Shown piece by piece: positions 24,360-32,533 of a DNA stretch of 64,000 bases. The position numbers and the translations under genes were made by a program. Under the pieces are notes generated by a model, which worked only from the letters and a program-made list of their open reading frames with translations, was not told the DNA's origin and searched no databases. The first letter of the stretch is position 1. Every line of letters begins with the position of its first letter. The DNA lies in assembly GCF_014641455.1 (NCBI RefSeq), contig NZ_BMHT01000001.1:496001-560000 (forward strand), given 5' to 3'. The DNA is from Hymenobacter cavernae. Lineage in GTDB: Bacteria > Bacteroidota > Bacteroidia > Cytophagales > Hymenobacteraceae.

Positions 24360-26846
24360 TTAGAACTTCACTCCTACCGAAGCCAGCACGTTGCGGGTGG
24401 CTTGGGGGAAATACCAGTTGAACGTGTCGAGGCTGCCACTGGCACCTAGGTAGCTGTAGGTGTAGCCGTTGGCTACATATTTACGGCTCAGCACGTTATT
24501 CACCAGCAAACCTAGCTCAATCTCCTTCACGAACGTGGGATGAATCGAGTAACGCACCCGAAAGTCCATCACCTGATAGGGCTTGATGCGGCGCTCGTAG
24601 CTGGCGGAATTATCAAGGTACTGGCGACTAACCGTTTTATAAAGCAGTGCCACCCGCAAACCCTTCAGCGGCTGACCTTCGAGCGTATGCGCCGATATCA
24701 CCGAAGGCGAGTACGAAATGGTAGAGGTGCGCGCCTCAGCTACCACAGGATTATAGTCGATGTCATACGTTACATCACGATAACCTAGGATGCGGTTGCG
24801 GCTTACTGTGATGGTGCTGCTCAGGCTGATTTTGTCGTTGGCGGAAGCAAAACCGGTTAGTTCCAGGCCGGCGCGGTAGCTACGCGCCACGTTGGTGCGC
24901 AAGGCGGTGCCCACGTCGTTCAGCTGGCCGGTAGCTACCAGCTGGTTGCGGTAGTGCATGTAGAAGTAGTTGGCTTCCAGGCGCAACGCCGCACGCTGAC
25001 CTAACAAATTCGCATTGGGCATGTTGAGGCGGTAGCCGCCCTCGAAGTCATTCAGGCGCTCGGCTTTGGCGGTTTGGTCGCCGGCGGGGCGGTCGGTGAA
25101 GTCGGAGCGGATGGGTTCGCGCTGGCCCACGGCGAAGCTGGCGTAGAGCTGCTGCCCTTCGGACAGGGCGAAAGTGGCGCCAGCTTTGGGGTTGAAGAAC
25201 GTGTAGCGGGCGCGGGTCGTCACGTCGTTCTGATCATCCTCAATACCATCGATGTTGTAGGTGATGTGGCGCACCTGCACGTCGCCGTACACGCCTAGCT
25301 TAGGCAGCACCTGCCAGGTGGCGCGGGTGTAGGCGTTGTAGTCGGTTTTGGTAGCATCGTTGAAGTAGTAGCGGTGGCGGATGTCGCCACTGGAAGCATA
25401 CTGCGCCCAGATCACTTCGCCGTAGTGGTCATTATCGAACCGATTCCAGGCGCCGCCGATGGTGGCCTGAAGCTTGTCGTTGTCGCGGGGCTGGTAGTTC
25501 AGAGCGAACGTGCCGCCGTAGAAGTAGTTATCAAGCCACTTGCGGTCAACCAAATTGGTGCGGGTGATAGTATCGCCGCCGATGATAACATTAGCTAGGT
25601 TGTAGTCCGAAAAGCGCCGGTTAGCGCGGTAGTTTTCGTAGTAGCCGAAGCCGCGCGTGAGGTGCAAGGCGGCACCTAGGTTCCAGTCCTGACCTAGGCC
25701 TTGCGAAAGGTGCAGCTGGTAATGGTTCTGCTGGTAATTGTCGGTTTGGTTATCGTAGGTGTAGTAGCTGTAGCGGCGGCCTTCTTGCAGCACCCGCGCC
25801 GCATCAGCCTCGCTCAGCTCGCCGTTGTCGATATAATTCTGCAACAACGCCCGATTACCGGTAATGGCAGGTTCGGGCACGCCGTTCCAGGCCTGGTAGG
25901 TTTTTTCGCGGCCAGAGAAGGTGATGAACTTCAGCAGCGTATTCTTGGCCTGATAACCGGCCGAGAAATAATACGATTTCAGATCCGACGAAGCCCGGTT
26001 CATGTAGCCATCCGAAGCAACTCGCGACAAGCGCCCATCAACCATGAAGTGCCCACCGAGCAGCCCCGTGCCGAACGACACGTTGTTGCGCCAGGTGTTG
26101 AAAGAGCCGTAGGTATTCTGGGTTTCGGCGTAGGCTTCGCGGCGCACATCCAGGGTTGAGATGTTGATGCTGGCCCCGAAAGCCGCGCCCCCGTTCTGGC
26201 TCGTGCCCACGCCGCGCTGCACTTGCAGGCTGTTCACCGACGAAGCTAGGTCGGGCAGGTTCACCAGGAAGGAGCCGTGCGACTCGGGGTCATTCAGCGG
26301 CACCCCGTTGATGGTCATGTTGATGCCTGTGTTGCTCGTGCCCCGAATCCGAATATCGGTGTAGCCCACGCCGGCACCTGCGTCGGAGTTCACCACCACA
26401 GAGGGTGTCTGGTCGAGCAGATAAGGCAAATCCTGGCCGAAGTTGCGCTGAGCTAGGTCTTGACGGTTGAGGTTGGTGTAGGCCGTGGCCGTGCGCTCGT
26501 TGGCGCGGGAGGCTGTTACGAGCGCCTCGCCGGTGAGCACGCCACTCGGTTGCAAACCTAGGGTCAGCTGCTGAGCGGCAGGTTGACCTTCGATGCGCCG
26601 GACTAAACCTTGATACCCGATAAACGTGATGCGCAACTCGTGTGGGCCAGCGGGCACGCTAGGTACTGTAAAAGAGCCATTCACATCAGCAGCGGCCGAG
26701 GCCGGTGCGCCATCCAGCAGAATGGTAGCGCCGGGCAGGGCAACGCCCGTGCGAGCATCCGTGACGGAGCCCGACACCAGTCCTTGCGCCCACGCCGAAA
26801 GCGGCAGCGCCAACAGCGCCGCGCCCGAAAACAATAAATTTTTCAA
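24360..26846 (-). CDS. TonB-dependent outer-membrane receptor under a TPP riboswitch
   Basis: The 828-residue protein has a signal peptide (1-21), a carboxypeptidase-like regulatory domain (about 22-105, G-S-V-T-D-A-R-T-G), a plug domain (about 125-235, with I-R-I-R-G-T-S and N-G-V-P-L-N-D) and a 22-strand-type barrel ending in an aromatic residue (G-V-K-F). Such receptors import scarce ligands with TonB energy. A TPP riboswitch lies 75 bases upstream on the same strand, so the ligand is probably thiamine, a phosphate ester or a precursor; this is inference from regulation. The receptor is not followed by an inner-membrane thiamine transporter. It ends shortly before a palindrome. Confidence 0.92.
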   Translation of the reverse strand: MKNLLFSGAALLALPLSAWAQGLVSGSVTDARTGVALPGATILLDGAPASAAADVNGSFTVPSVPAGPHELRITFIGYQGLVRRIEGQPAAQQLTLGLQPSGVLTGEALVTASRANERTATAYTNLNRQDLAQRNFGQDLPYLLDQTPSVVVNSDAGAGVGYTDIRIRGTSNTGINMTINGVPLNDPESHGSFLVNLPDLASSVNSLQVQRGVGTSQNGGAAFGASINISTLDVRREAYAETQNTYGSFNTWRNNVSFGTGLLGGHFMVDGRLSRVASDGYMNRASSDLKSYYFSAGYQAKNTLLKFITFSGREKTYQAWNGVPEPAITGNRALLQNYIDNGELSEADAARVLQEGRRYSYYTYDNQTDNYQQNHYQLHLSQGLGQDWNLGAALHLTRGFGYYENYRANRRFSDYNLANVIIGGDTITRTNLVDRKWLDNYFYGGTFALNYQPRDNDKLQATIGGAWNRFDNDHYGEVIWAQYASSGDIRHRYYFNDATKTDYNAYTRATWQVLPKLGVYGDVQVRHITYNIDGIEDDQNDVTTRARYTFFNPKAGATFALSEGQQLYASFAVGQREPIRSDFTDRPAGDQTAKAERLNDFEGGYRLNMPNANLLGQRAALRLEANYFYMHYRNQLVATGQLNDVGTALRTNVARSYRAGLELTGFASANDKISLSSTITVSRNRILGYRDVTYDIDYNPVVAEARTSTISYSPSVISAHTLEGQPLKGLRVALLYKTVSRQYLDNSASYERRIKPYQVMDFRVRYSIHPTFVKEIELGLLVNNVLSRKYVANGYTYSYLGASGSLDTFNWYFPQATRNVLASVGVKF

Positions 26847-26921
26847 GAAGAACTTGATAAAGTGGAACGAGCCCAGCGCCAGGGGTCGGCGCAGCAGGCA
26901 GATACGTTCGCGGATCGTTTG

Positions 26922-27012
26922 TTCCCTTCGCCGGCATTACCCGGATCAGGTTCAATGGGTATGATCTCAGCCTGGTTGTTTTTGCGCGCAAAAACAGCAG
27001 GCACCCCTAAAC
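26922..27012 (-). ncRNA. TPP (THI-box) riboswitch
   Basis: On the minus strand the conserved blocks occur in order: GGGGTGCC, then an apical hairpin (GTTTTTGCGCGCAAAAAC), CTGAGAT, ACCC, TTGAACCTGATCCGGGTAAT and GCCGGCGAAGGGA. These are the core pyrimidine- and pyrophosphate-sensing elements of the thiamine pyrophosphate aptamer. It ends about 75 bases before the TonB receptor start. The space between holds GC-rich segments that could sequester the start or form a terminator, but I could not fix the switch structure. Confidence 0.95.
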
Positions 27013-27025
27013 TCGTATTGTCCTG

Positions 27026-27056
27026 CAAAGCTAGACCCCACCGGCGCTAGTTCCAA
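27026..27056 (-). promoter_or_regulatory. Promoter of the riboswitch-receptor transcript
   Basis: On the minus strand TTG (27054-27056) is followed after 20 bases by TAGCTTTG (27026-27033), close to consensus. The predicted start of transcription falls a few bases before the aptamer. Confidence 0.65.
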
Positions 27057-27223
27057 ACTGAGGCGGCTTGCTCTTTACTTTCGTCTGAAAATCATCTACC
27101 TTAGGATAGGTATTTGGAGCCGGATTTTTTGGGTTGAAACAGAAAACAACTCCCATCCTTCTCCCGTTACCCTTTTGCCGCCCACGAGACTCCTACCGTT
27201 CCGCCTGCTACTATTTACCTGCC

Positions 27224-27466
27224 ATGATCAGCTTAATCTACACGCTCGTGGTACTTGCCATTCTGGCTTATTTTATGGTGGTACCGCGCCGGCGTTTCCA
27301 GCGTCCGCCCTCGCCTGACAACGACGATGACGGCGGCGAACCGCTCGACGACGGCCTGCCCGACCTAGACTTACCGCCCGGCATCAGTCGCCCCATTAAC
27401 GATTGGGAACCCGACTACAACCGACGCCCCAAAACACCGCACCCCAGCACGCCGCTGCTGTCGTAG
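27224..27466 (+). CDS. Small single-span membrane protein
   Basis: From the ATG at 27224 (M-I-S-L-I-Y-T-L) the 80-residue product has one N-terminal membrane helix (about 2-19), a basic P-R-R-R stop-transfer signal, and a polar tail rich in Pro, Asp and Arg. An upstream start at 27134 would place 30 poorly coding residues before the helix. No family recognised. A strong hairpin follows 25 bases behind the stop. Confidence 0.55.
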   Translation: MISLIYTLVVLAILAYFMVVPRRRFQRPPSPDNDDDGGEPLDDGLPDLDLPPGISRPINDWEPDYNRRPKTPHPSTPLLS

Positions 27467-27490
27467 CACAGTCGCGAGGCAACCACATCA

Positions 27491-27551
27491 AAGGGCCCTT
27501 ACCGCTACTGCTGCTCGCCTTCCGGCGGCAGCAGTAGCGGTAAGGGCCCTT
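27491..27551. terminator. Perfect 24-bp inverted repeat between convergent genes
   Basis: The arm AAGGGCCCTTACCGCTACTG (27491 on, to 27514) pairs perfectly with 27528-27551, leaving a 13-base loop. It lies between the small membrane gene and the convergent GNAT gene and should stop transcripts from both sides. T tracts are short. Confidence 0.85.
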
Positions 27552-27570
27552 GGCTTTTCGGGTACCTAGC

Positions 27571-27990
27571 TTATGGCAGTGCTTTCTGCATCCGCACGTA
27601 GGCAATCGGGCCTTTGTAAAACACTGAGCCTACCGGCTTCATCCCGAACTTGTAGTACAAACCCGTGGCTTCCTGCCGCGCGTCGCAGGCAATGGTCGTG
27701 GCCCCGCGCTGCCGGGCTTCCTGCATTACCCGCGTCAGCAGCTCCGAGCCGATGCCTTGCCGCTGATACTTAGGGTCGACGGCGAACTTGCGAAATCGGG
27801 CAGCTTCCTTTTGCACAAACAACGAGATAACACCTAGTAGGCGTTCTTCGTGAAAAGCCCCAAAGTGCTGCCCTTCGTTGTCCTCTGCAATTTTGACGTA
27901 CTCCAGCGGTTTGTCCGGCCACAGCACCGAATGACGCAGCGCGTACGTGTCTTCGGGCTGAATGACGCGAATGATAATCGGTAAGGGCAT
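27571..27990 (-). CDS. GNAT-family N-acetyltransferase
   Basis: The 139-residue protein has the acetyl-CoA binding motif Q-R-Q-G-I-G-S near residues 76-82, preceded by F-A-V-D-P-K-Y and followed by A-C-D-A-R and L-Y-Y-K-F-G-M-K-P. It transfers an acetyl group to an amine; the substrate cannot be told. Size is typical for a minimal GNAT. Its start lies eight bases behind the stop of the aldose epimerase gene on the same strand, so the two are likely co-transcribed. Confidence 0.88.
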   Translation of the reverse strand: MPLPIIIRVIQPEDTYALRHSVLWPDKPLEYVKIAEDNEGQHFGAFHEERLLGVISLFVQKEAARFRKFAVDPKYQRQGIGSELLTRVMQEARQRGATTIACDARQEATGLYYKFGMKPVGSVFYKGPIAYVRMQKALP

Positions 27991-27997
27991 GATTTGT

Positions 27998-28873
27998 TTA
28001 CGATACCGTTATCGTGTACTCGGCCGTGAAGGTCTGGCCGGAAGCTAGAGTCAGAATGCCTTCTTTGTCGGCTAGTTCGCCGGAGTCGCCGACGGAGCTA
28101 GCGATGCCCTGCCACGGCTCGATGCACACGAACGCCGCGCCCGGCCCTTTCGTCCAGAGACCTAGGTACGGGAACCCATCAAAGCGTAGGTTTACGGCGC
28201 GCTCCGAACGGTGGCTGCGCAGGGCGACCTGCGAGAAATCAAACTTCTTCAGCACCAGCGCGTCCTGGGCAAACAGCTCATACGTGAGCGGCAGCTCGGC
28301 AGTGTCGGTCAGCAGCGGCTCGGTTTGGCCGTTGAGTAGACCGCCTTCCAGTAGGTGCCGCTCCAGGGTTTCCGGCGCATCGAAGGCAAAATAGTAATCC
28401 TCAAACTGCTCATCGGGCAGCAGCGGGCACCGGAATGCAGGGTGCGCCCCAATACTGAACAGCAGCTCTTCGCCGGCCGGGTTCTGCACCTCCCAACGTA
28501 CCGCGAGTGTCGTGTCTTGCAGCCGATACGAGATGCGCAGCACGAAATCGAATGGATATACGGTGCGGCTCTGCTCATCAGCGCGCAGTTCGAAGGTGAG
28601 CGTATCGGCGGTTTGCTGCGCGAGGGTAAACTCCCCATCGCGGGCGAAGCCGTGCTGTGATAGTTTGTAGGTCTGGCCATTGTGCTGGTACGTATCCTGC
28701 GGCAAGCGCCCAACGATAGGAAACAACACCGGCGCGTGTCGTGCCCACACGGCCGGGTCGGCCTGCCACATGTATTCGAGGTCACCTAGGTCTTTGCGGA
28801 TAAAGCTGCTAAGCTCGGCGCCGTGCGCCTGCACGCTCACGCGGCACTGGTCGTTTTCGAGAGAGTAGGTCAT
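27998..28873 (-). CDS. Aldose 1-epimerase family protein
   Basis: The 291-residue enzyme belongs to the LacX-like branch of galactose mutarotases. Seen are the N-terminal A-H-G-A-E-L-S-S-F strand, F-P-I-V-G-R-L near residue 50, H-G-F-A-R near 74 (catalytic His), G-A-H-P-A-F-R-C-P near 142 and the late W-T-K-G-P and C-I-E-P-W-Q-G segments. It should interconvert alpha and beta anomers of an aldose in the cytosol. The exact sugar is unknown. It heads a probable pair with the GNAT gene. Confidence 0.88.
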   Translation of the reverse strand: MTYSLENDQCRVSVQAHGAELSSFIRKDLGDLEYMWQADPAVWARHAPVLFPIVGRLPQDTYQHNGQTYKLSQHGFARDGEFTLAQQTADTLTFELRADEQSRTVYPFDFVLRISYRLQDTTLAVRWEVQNPAGEELLFSIGAHPAFRCPLLPDEQFEDYYFAFDAPETLERHLLEGGLLNGQTEPLLTDTAELPLTYELFAQDALVLKKFDFSQVALRSHRSERAVNLRFDGFPYLGLWTKGPGAAFVCIEPWQGIASSVGDSGELADKEGILTLASGQTFTAEYTITVS

Positions 28874-28894
28874 AGAGGTGAAAGTAAGAAGGTA

Positions 28895-28980
28895 ACGCGG
28901 ACTCTGTAGTCCGCGCTACAGTTGCACGCTTAAAGCTAGGTTCTACTACGCAATACGCGGACTATAGAGTCCGCGCTACA
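28895..28980. repeat. Two direct copies of a 26-bp hairpin repeat
   Basis: The copies at 28895-28920 and 28955-28980 share ACGCGGACT..AGTCCGCGCTACA. Each contains a self-complementary CGCGGACT / AGTCCGCG and could form a hairpin. A CTAGGT (28936) lies between them. The right copy runs over the stop codon of the NadR-like gene (28976), so the repeat supplies the end of that frame. Confidence 0.8.
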
Positions 28981-29494
28981 AACTTTCGAGCAGCTTATCT
29001 ACCAGTTCACACGCCCGCGCCAGCCGCTGCTCCCCTGTCCCGCTGATTTCGGCAAAAGGAATACCTAGGTTTCGCAGCTCCTGCTGATAAAGCTGGTAGA
29101 AATACGTGCGCATGTGCGGGTGTTCGCGCAAAGGATCCGGCTCCCAGGGCAGGTCGATGTTGAGCAGCAAGGTCAGGTCGTGGCGCTGCTGGGCTAGCTT
29201 TTGCAGAATCCACGCGGGGCAGTGGCCGAAGGCATGTTCCGCCCATATTTTTATGACCAGTAAATCCGTATCTACGAACACGATGCGCTGAGCAGTGGCT
29301 ACAGCGGCTTCTTCGGCCGCTAACTGACCACGGGCAATTTCTTCTAAGTCAGTAAGGGTATAATCTGGGCCGTGCGCATCTAGGTACACACGGGCGTACT
29401 CGGGCGCCCACGTGGTGCCGTAGTGCTCAGCCAGCTGTCGGCTCAACGTTGATTTGCCCGTAGATTCTGGGCCGGTAATAGCGATGCGCACCAT
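28976..29494 (-). CDS. NadR-like ribosylnicotinamide kinase (P-loop ATPase)
   Basis: The 172-residue protein is a stand-alone kinase domain of NadR type. Walker A G-P-E-S-T-G-K-S is at residues 8-15, the conserved Y-A-R-V-Y segment near 34-38, and D-T-D-L-L-V near 75-80. In NadR this domain phosphorylates nicotinamide riboside to NMN in NAD salvage. The adenylyltransferase half is absent. It starts one base after the pnuC stop, so uptake and phosphorylation are coupled in one operon. The C-terminus is formed by a repeat that also carries the stop codon. Confidence 0.9.
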   Translation of the reverse strand: MVRIAITGPESTGKSTLSRQLAEHYGTTWAPEYARVYLDAHGPDYTLTDLEEIARGQLAAEEAAVATAQRIVFVDTDLLVIKIWAEHAFGHCPAWILQKLAQQRHDLTLLLNIDLPWEPDPLREHPHMRTYFYQLYQQELRNLGIPFAEISGTGEQRLARACELVDKLLESL

Positions 29495-29495
29495 G

Positions 29496-30131
29496 CTAGG
29501 AAGTCGTTAACGATTCGTTAGCTGCGTACGCGGCTTTCGCCTCGGCGCGGCGCCAGGCCAGGTAGCCGTAAGTAGCCAGCACCAAGTACACGGCGTAAAG
29601 GCCACTAGTCGGGTACAACTCTTTGTGCCACAGAATAGGCACGTATAGCGCATCTACCAGAATCCAGAGCCACCAGTTTTCCAGACGTTTGCGCATCATC
29701 AGGTATTGCGCGGCCAGGCTAATGGCCGTGGTCAGGCTGTCCCAGTGCGGCAACGAATCGTCGGTATAATGCTGGAGGTAGTAGCCAAAACCTAGGGTAA
29801 ACAGCACCACCCCTATCAGCAGCAGCACCCACTCCACCGGACGGGTGCGCGATACTTTTAGCTCCGTGTTGCGGGCACCGCCGTACAGCCATTCGTACCA
29901 CCCGTACAAACTCATCAGAATGAATACTACCTGCAAGTTGCGGTCGGAGTACAGCCGCGCGCCATGGTACACAATGATGTAGAGTCCACAGCTAACAATG
30001 GCCACCGGAAAATTCCACAGCGATTCGCGGGCCGCCAGCCACACGCACGCCACGCCGGTAAGCACCGCCACCCACTCGAGCGGCGTGCTGCCGGCTGCGG
30101 CAATCCAAAAATCATAAAGCGACTGAAGCAC
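29496..30131 (-). CDS. pnuC: PnuC-family nicotinamide riboside transporter
   Basis: The 211-residue inner-membrane protein has about seven helices and PnuC hallmarks: W-N-F-P-V-A-I-V near residue 39, the S-L-Y-G-W-Y-E-W-L-Y-G block near 72-82, N-W-W-L-W-I-L-V-D near 152 and L-Y-P-T-S-G-L-Y-A-V-Y near 170. It imports nicotinamide riboside by facilitated diffusion, trapped by phosphorylation through the kinase encoded directly downstream. It is preceded by a TAGCTTTG promoter box and is divergent from the rhodanese gene. Confidence 0.93.
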   Translation of the reverse strand: MLQSLYDFWIAAAGSTPLEWVAVLTGVACVWLAARESLWNFPVAIVSCGLYIIVYHGARLYSDRNLQVVFILMSLYGWYEWLYGGARNTELKVSRTRPVEWVLLLIGVVLFTLGFGYYLQHYTDDSLPHWDSLTTAISLAAQYLMMRKRLENWWLWILVDALYVPILWHKELYPTSGLYAVYLVLATYGYLAWRRAEAKAAYAANESLTTS

Positions 30132-30162
30132 AGAAAAAGACGTAAGCGCGTACCGGGAAAAT

Positions 30163-30170
30163 CAAAGCTA
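30163..30170 (-). promoter_or_regulatory. Putative -7 element of the pnuC operon
   Basis: Read on the minus strand this is TAGCTTTG, matching TAnnTTTG, 32 bases before the pnuC start. It nearly abuts the divergent box at 30184. Confidence 0.5.
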
Positions 30171-30183
30171 AGACGGCATGGTT

Positions 30184-30191
30184 TATTTTTG
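30184..30191 (+). promoter_or_regulatory. Putative -7 element of the rhodanese gene
   Basis: TATTTTTG matches TAnnTTTG and lies 41 bases before the start codon at 30232. No clear -33 TTG is seen. Confidence 0.45.
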
Positions 30192-30231
30192 CAGCTAGCT
30201 TTCTTTTTCCTTTTTCTCCAAACACCAGTTT

Positions 30232-30555
30232 ATGCTTCCTGAACTCACGCCCGAAGCCCTTCACGCCCGGCTCCAGCAGGGAGAAACTATTCAGCTGATC
30301 GACGTGCGCGAGCCGGAGGAGTACGCCTACTGCCGCATCGAAGGCAGCCAACTCATACCGCTCGGGGAGGTAGCGCAGCGCGCCGAAGAAATCGACCCCG
30401 ACCAACCCGCCGTGCTCATCTGCCACCACGGCGTGCGCTCGATGCAGGCGCTGGCGTATCTGCAACATCGTCACGGCCTGACCAACTTGCTGAACCTGCG
30501 CGGCGGTATTCACGCCTGGAGCTTACGCGTCGACCCGACGGTAGCGGTGTACTAG
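30232..30555 (+). CDS. Single-domain rhodanese-like protein
   Basis: The 107-residue protein is one rhodanese domain: I-D-V-R-E-P-E-E-Y near residues 23-31, the active-site loop C-H-H-G-V-R-S with Cys64, and L-R-G-G-I-H-A-W near the end. It should carry sulfur as a persulfide in the cytosol. Its donor is unknown. Its TAG stop overlaps the TAG stop of the convergent MFS gene by a shared CTAG (30552-30555). Confidence 0.9.
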   Translation: MLPELTPEALHARLQQGETIQLIDVREPEEYAYCRIEGSQLIPLGEVAQRAEEIDPDQPAVLICHHGVRSMQALAYLQHRHGLTNLLNLRGGIHAWSLRVDPTVAVY

Positions 30556-31829
30556 GCGGGCGCCTGCTCTGGCAAGCTTACTTCGGGCAGTTTTTTGGTA
30601 GACGCCGGTGACGTTGACTGAGCTAGCTTTTGTTTATTCAGCGCCCGCATATGCAGCAGGCCAATCAGCATCGCCATAATGCCGGCACCCAACACGGTAT
30701 TCTGCACACCGATATGCTGCGAGGCCGCGCTGATGAGCAAACTACCCAACGGCAGCAGGCCCGCGTAGGCCAGCACGTAGAGACTGAGCACCCGCCCGCG
30801 AAGCGCCAGCGGCACCGTAGTTTGCAGCAGGGTGTTGCTGATGGTAAGCTGCGTTACCATCCCGAAAGCCCCGAAGACGAGCGCCAATAGCGCCAGCACA
30901 TACCAAGCTAGGTGCGAAAACAAGATCAGCCCCACCCCCAGAATAAAGGTGTTGATCATCAGCAGCTTCTTCAGATCTACGCTTGGCCCACGCGAAGCCA
31001 GGAAGAACGCCCCGATGAAAGCACCTAGCCCCACGGCTCCTTCCAGCATGCCGAACGTGGTGGCCGAGCCATGAAAAACATCCTTGGCATACACCGGCAG
31101 CAGCGTGGTAAAAGGCAGCACAAACAAGCTGATGAGCATCAGCATGACGATGATGTGCCGCACGGCAGGTGTCGCAGCCACGTACCGCAGGCCTTCCTGC
31201 AATTCCTCCAGCATGCCTTTCGTGCGCAGCCTGGCCTCGTAAGCGGGCAGCTTCATCGCTACCAGCGAGCCGATGACGGCCACGAAGCTCAGCGCATTCA
31301 GGCCAAAGCAAGCCACGGCACCTAGCTTTTCCAGGGCGAAGCCCGCCAGAGCCGGCCCTAGCAGCTGGGCCAGCGTTACCATCGAGGAATTCAGCGCTAT
31401 TGCGTTGGGCAGGTCTTGCTTGTCATCGACCAAGGCGGGCACAAGCGACTGACGCGCAGGCACGTCAAAGGCATTGATAATACCCAGCACCACACTCAGA
31501 CCAATGATGCCCCACACCGCACCCGGTCGAAAGAAAACCAACAGCGTCAGCAACAATGCTTGGCCCATCGACAAAGCTTGCGTCAGAAGCAGCACGCGGT
31601 AGCGGTGGTAGCGGTCGGCCACACCGCCACCCAAAAAGGAGAAAATGGCCGCCGGGAACAGTGTAGCAAACACGCTCACCCCCAGCATAAACTTAGAATG
31701 CGTCAGCGAATACACCAGCCAGCTGACTGCCGTTTTCTGCATCCAGGTACCCAGAAGGGAAAGCGACTGTCCGGCAAAAAATAAGCGGTAATTGCGGCTG
31801 TGGAAGGCGCGAAAAGTACCTGAATTCAT
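30552..31829 (-). CDS. MFS exporter (MFS_3 / EntS-like)
   Basis: The 425-residue transporter has 12 predicted helices and the early motif F-R-A-F-H-S-R-N-Y-R-L-F-F-A-G-Q-S typical of the MFS_3 branch, with G-G-G-V-A-D-R-Y-H-R-Y-R between helices two and three and R-Q-S-L-V near 125. Relatives export siderophores or drugs. It follows a MarR gene on the same strand after 33 bases, so export is probably induced by a small ligand relieving MarR. The C-terminal 25 residues are polar and Pro-rich. Confidence 0.88.
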   Translation of the reverse strand: MNSGTFRAFHSRNYRLFFAGQSLSLLGTWMQKTAVSWLVYSLTHSKFMLGVSVFATLFPAAIFSFLGGGVADRYHRYRVLLLTQALSMGQALLLTLLVFFRPGAVWGIIGLSVVLGIINAFDVPARQSLVPALVDDKQDLPNAIALNSSMVTLAQLLGPALAGFALEKLGAVACFGLNALSFVAVIGSLVAMKLPAYEARLRTKGMLEELQEGLRYVAATPAVRHIIVMLMLISLFVLPFTTLLPVYAKDVFHGSATTFGMLEGAVGLGAFIGAFFLASRGPSVDLKKLLMINTFILGVGLILFSHLAWYVLALLALVFGAFGMVTQLTISNTLLQTTVPLALRGRVLSLYVLAYAGLLPLGSLLISAASQHIGVQNTVLGAGIMAMLIGLLHMRALNKQKLAQSTSPASTKKLPEVSLPEQAPA

Positions 31830-31862
31830 ACGAGATTTTAAAAGAAGAACGGCCAGCGCGTC

Positions 31863-32303
31863 TTATTCGGCATCAACCAGCTTCGTCAGAGCCGGTAGCA
31901 CCTGATGCACCTTCGCCAGCTCCTCGGTCGAGCAGGTTTCCTGCAACGCTTTCACCAGCCACTCATCCACTTCATGCCGCACCTCCTGAAGATACGCCCG
32001 CCCTTCCGCCGATAAGCTAATGCCAACTTTCCGCTTATCGGCCTCCAGCGCCTGCCGCGTGATGTAGCCTAACTCGGTCAGGTGCCTGAGAATCTGCGAC
32101 ATCGCCTGAGTAGTAACCTTCTCTCGGGCGGCCAGCTCGGTGGGCAATAGCTGCGGATGCTGATCGAGCAGTTTGAGCACCGACCGTTCAGTAAGCGAAA
32201 TCTTGCTGTGGGCTGAGGATTGACTGCGCAGCTTTTTAATCAACCGAAATACGACGGTGCGCAACTCTACTGCCAGCTGAGCCGCATCAGATTGTTCAGC
32301 CAT
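31863..32303 (-). CDS. MarR-family transcriptional regulator
   Basis: The 146-residue protein has the winged-helix layout of MarR: S-L-T-E-R-S-V-L-K-L-L near residue 36, L-P-T-E-L-A-A-R-E-K-V-T-T-Q-A-M-S (recognition helix region) near 53-69, and wing E-A-D-K-R-K-V-G-I-S-L near 86. It probably represses itself and the downstream MFS gene. Its own upstream region (32304-32345) has two TTAACAA words spaced about 30 bases, a weak operator candidate. Confidence 0.88.
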   Translation of the reverse strand: MAEQSDAAQLAVELRTVVFRLIKKLRSQSSAHSKISLTERSVLKLLDQHPQLLPTELAAREKVTTQAMSQILRHLTELGYITRQALEADKRKVGISLSAEGRAYLQEVRHEVDEWLVKALQETCSTEELAKVHQVLPALTKLVDAE

Positions 32304-32533
32304 TTAACAAGCTCAATTACGTAAGCCACTTAACAAATATACCCTATACAATGGGCTAGGTTGCAACTCCTACCGTCAGTTTTTCAAGCAAGCAGGCTTC
32401 GGACCTAGGTTGTAACTTCGCGCAGCATAGGGCAAAGCACATCAACTTCACTTTGCTATAATGTATTTCCAGAGCACTGTTAAGCTTACGACAATAAGCG
32501 AACCAGCTCTTTGCTGACTGTCTCCCCCACCGA

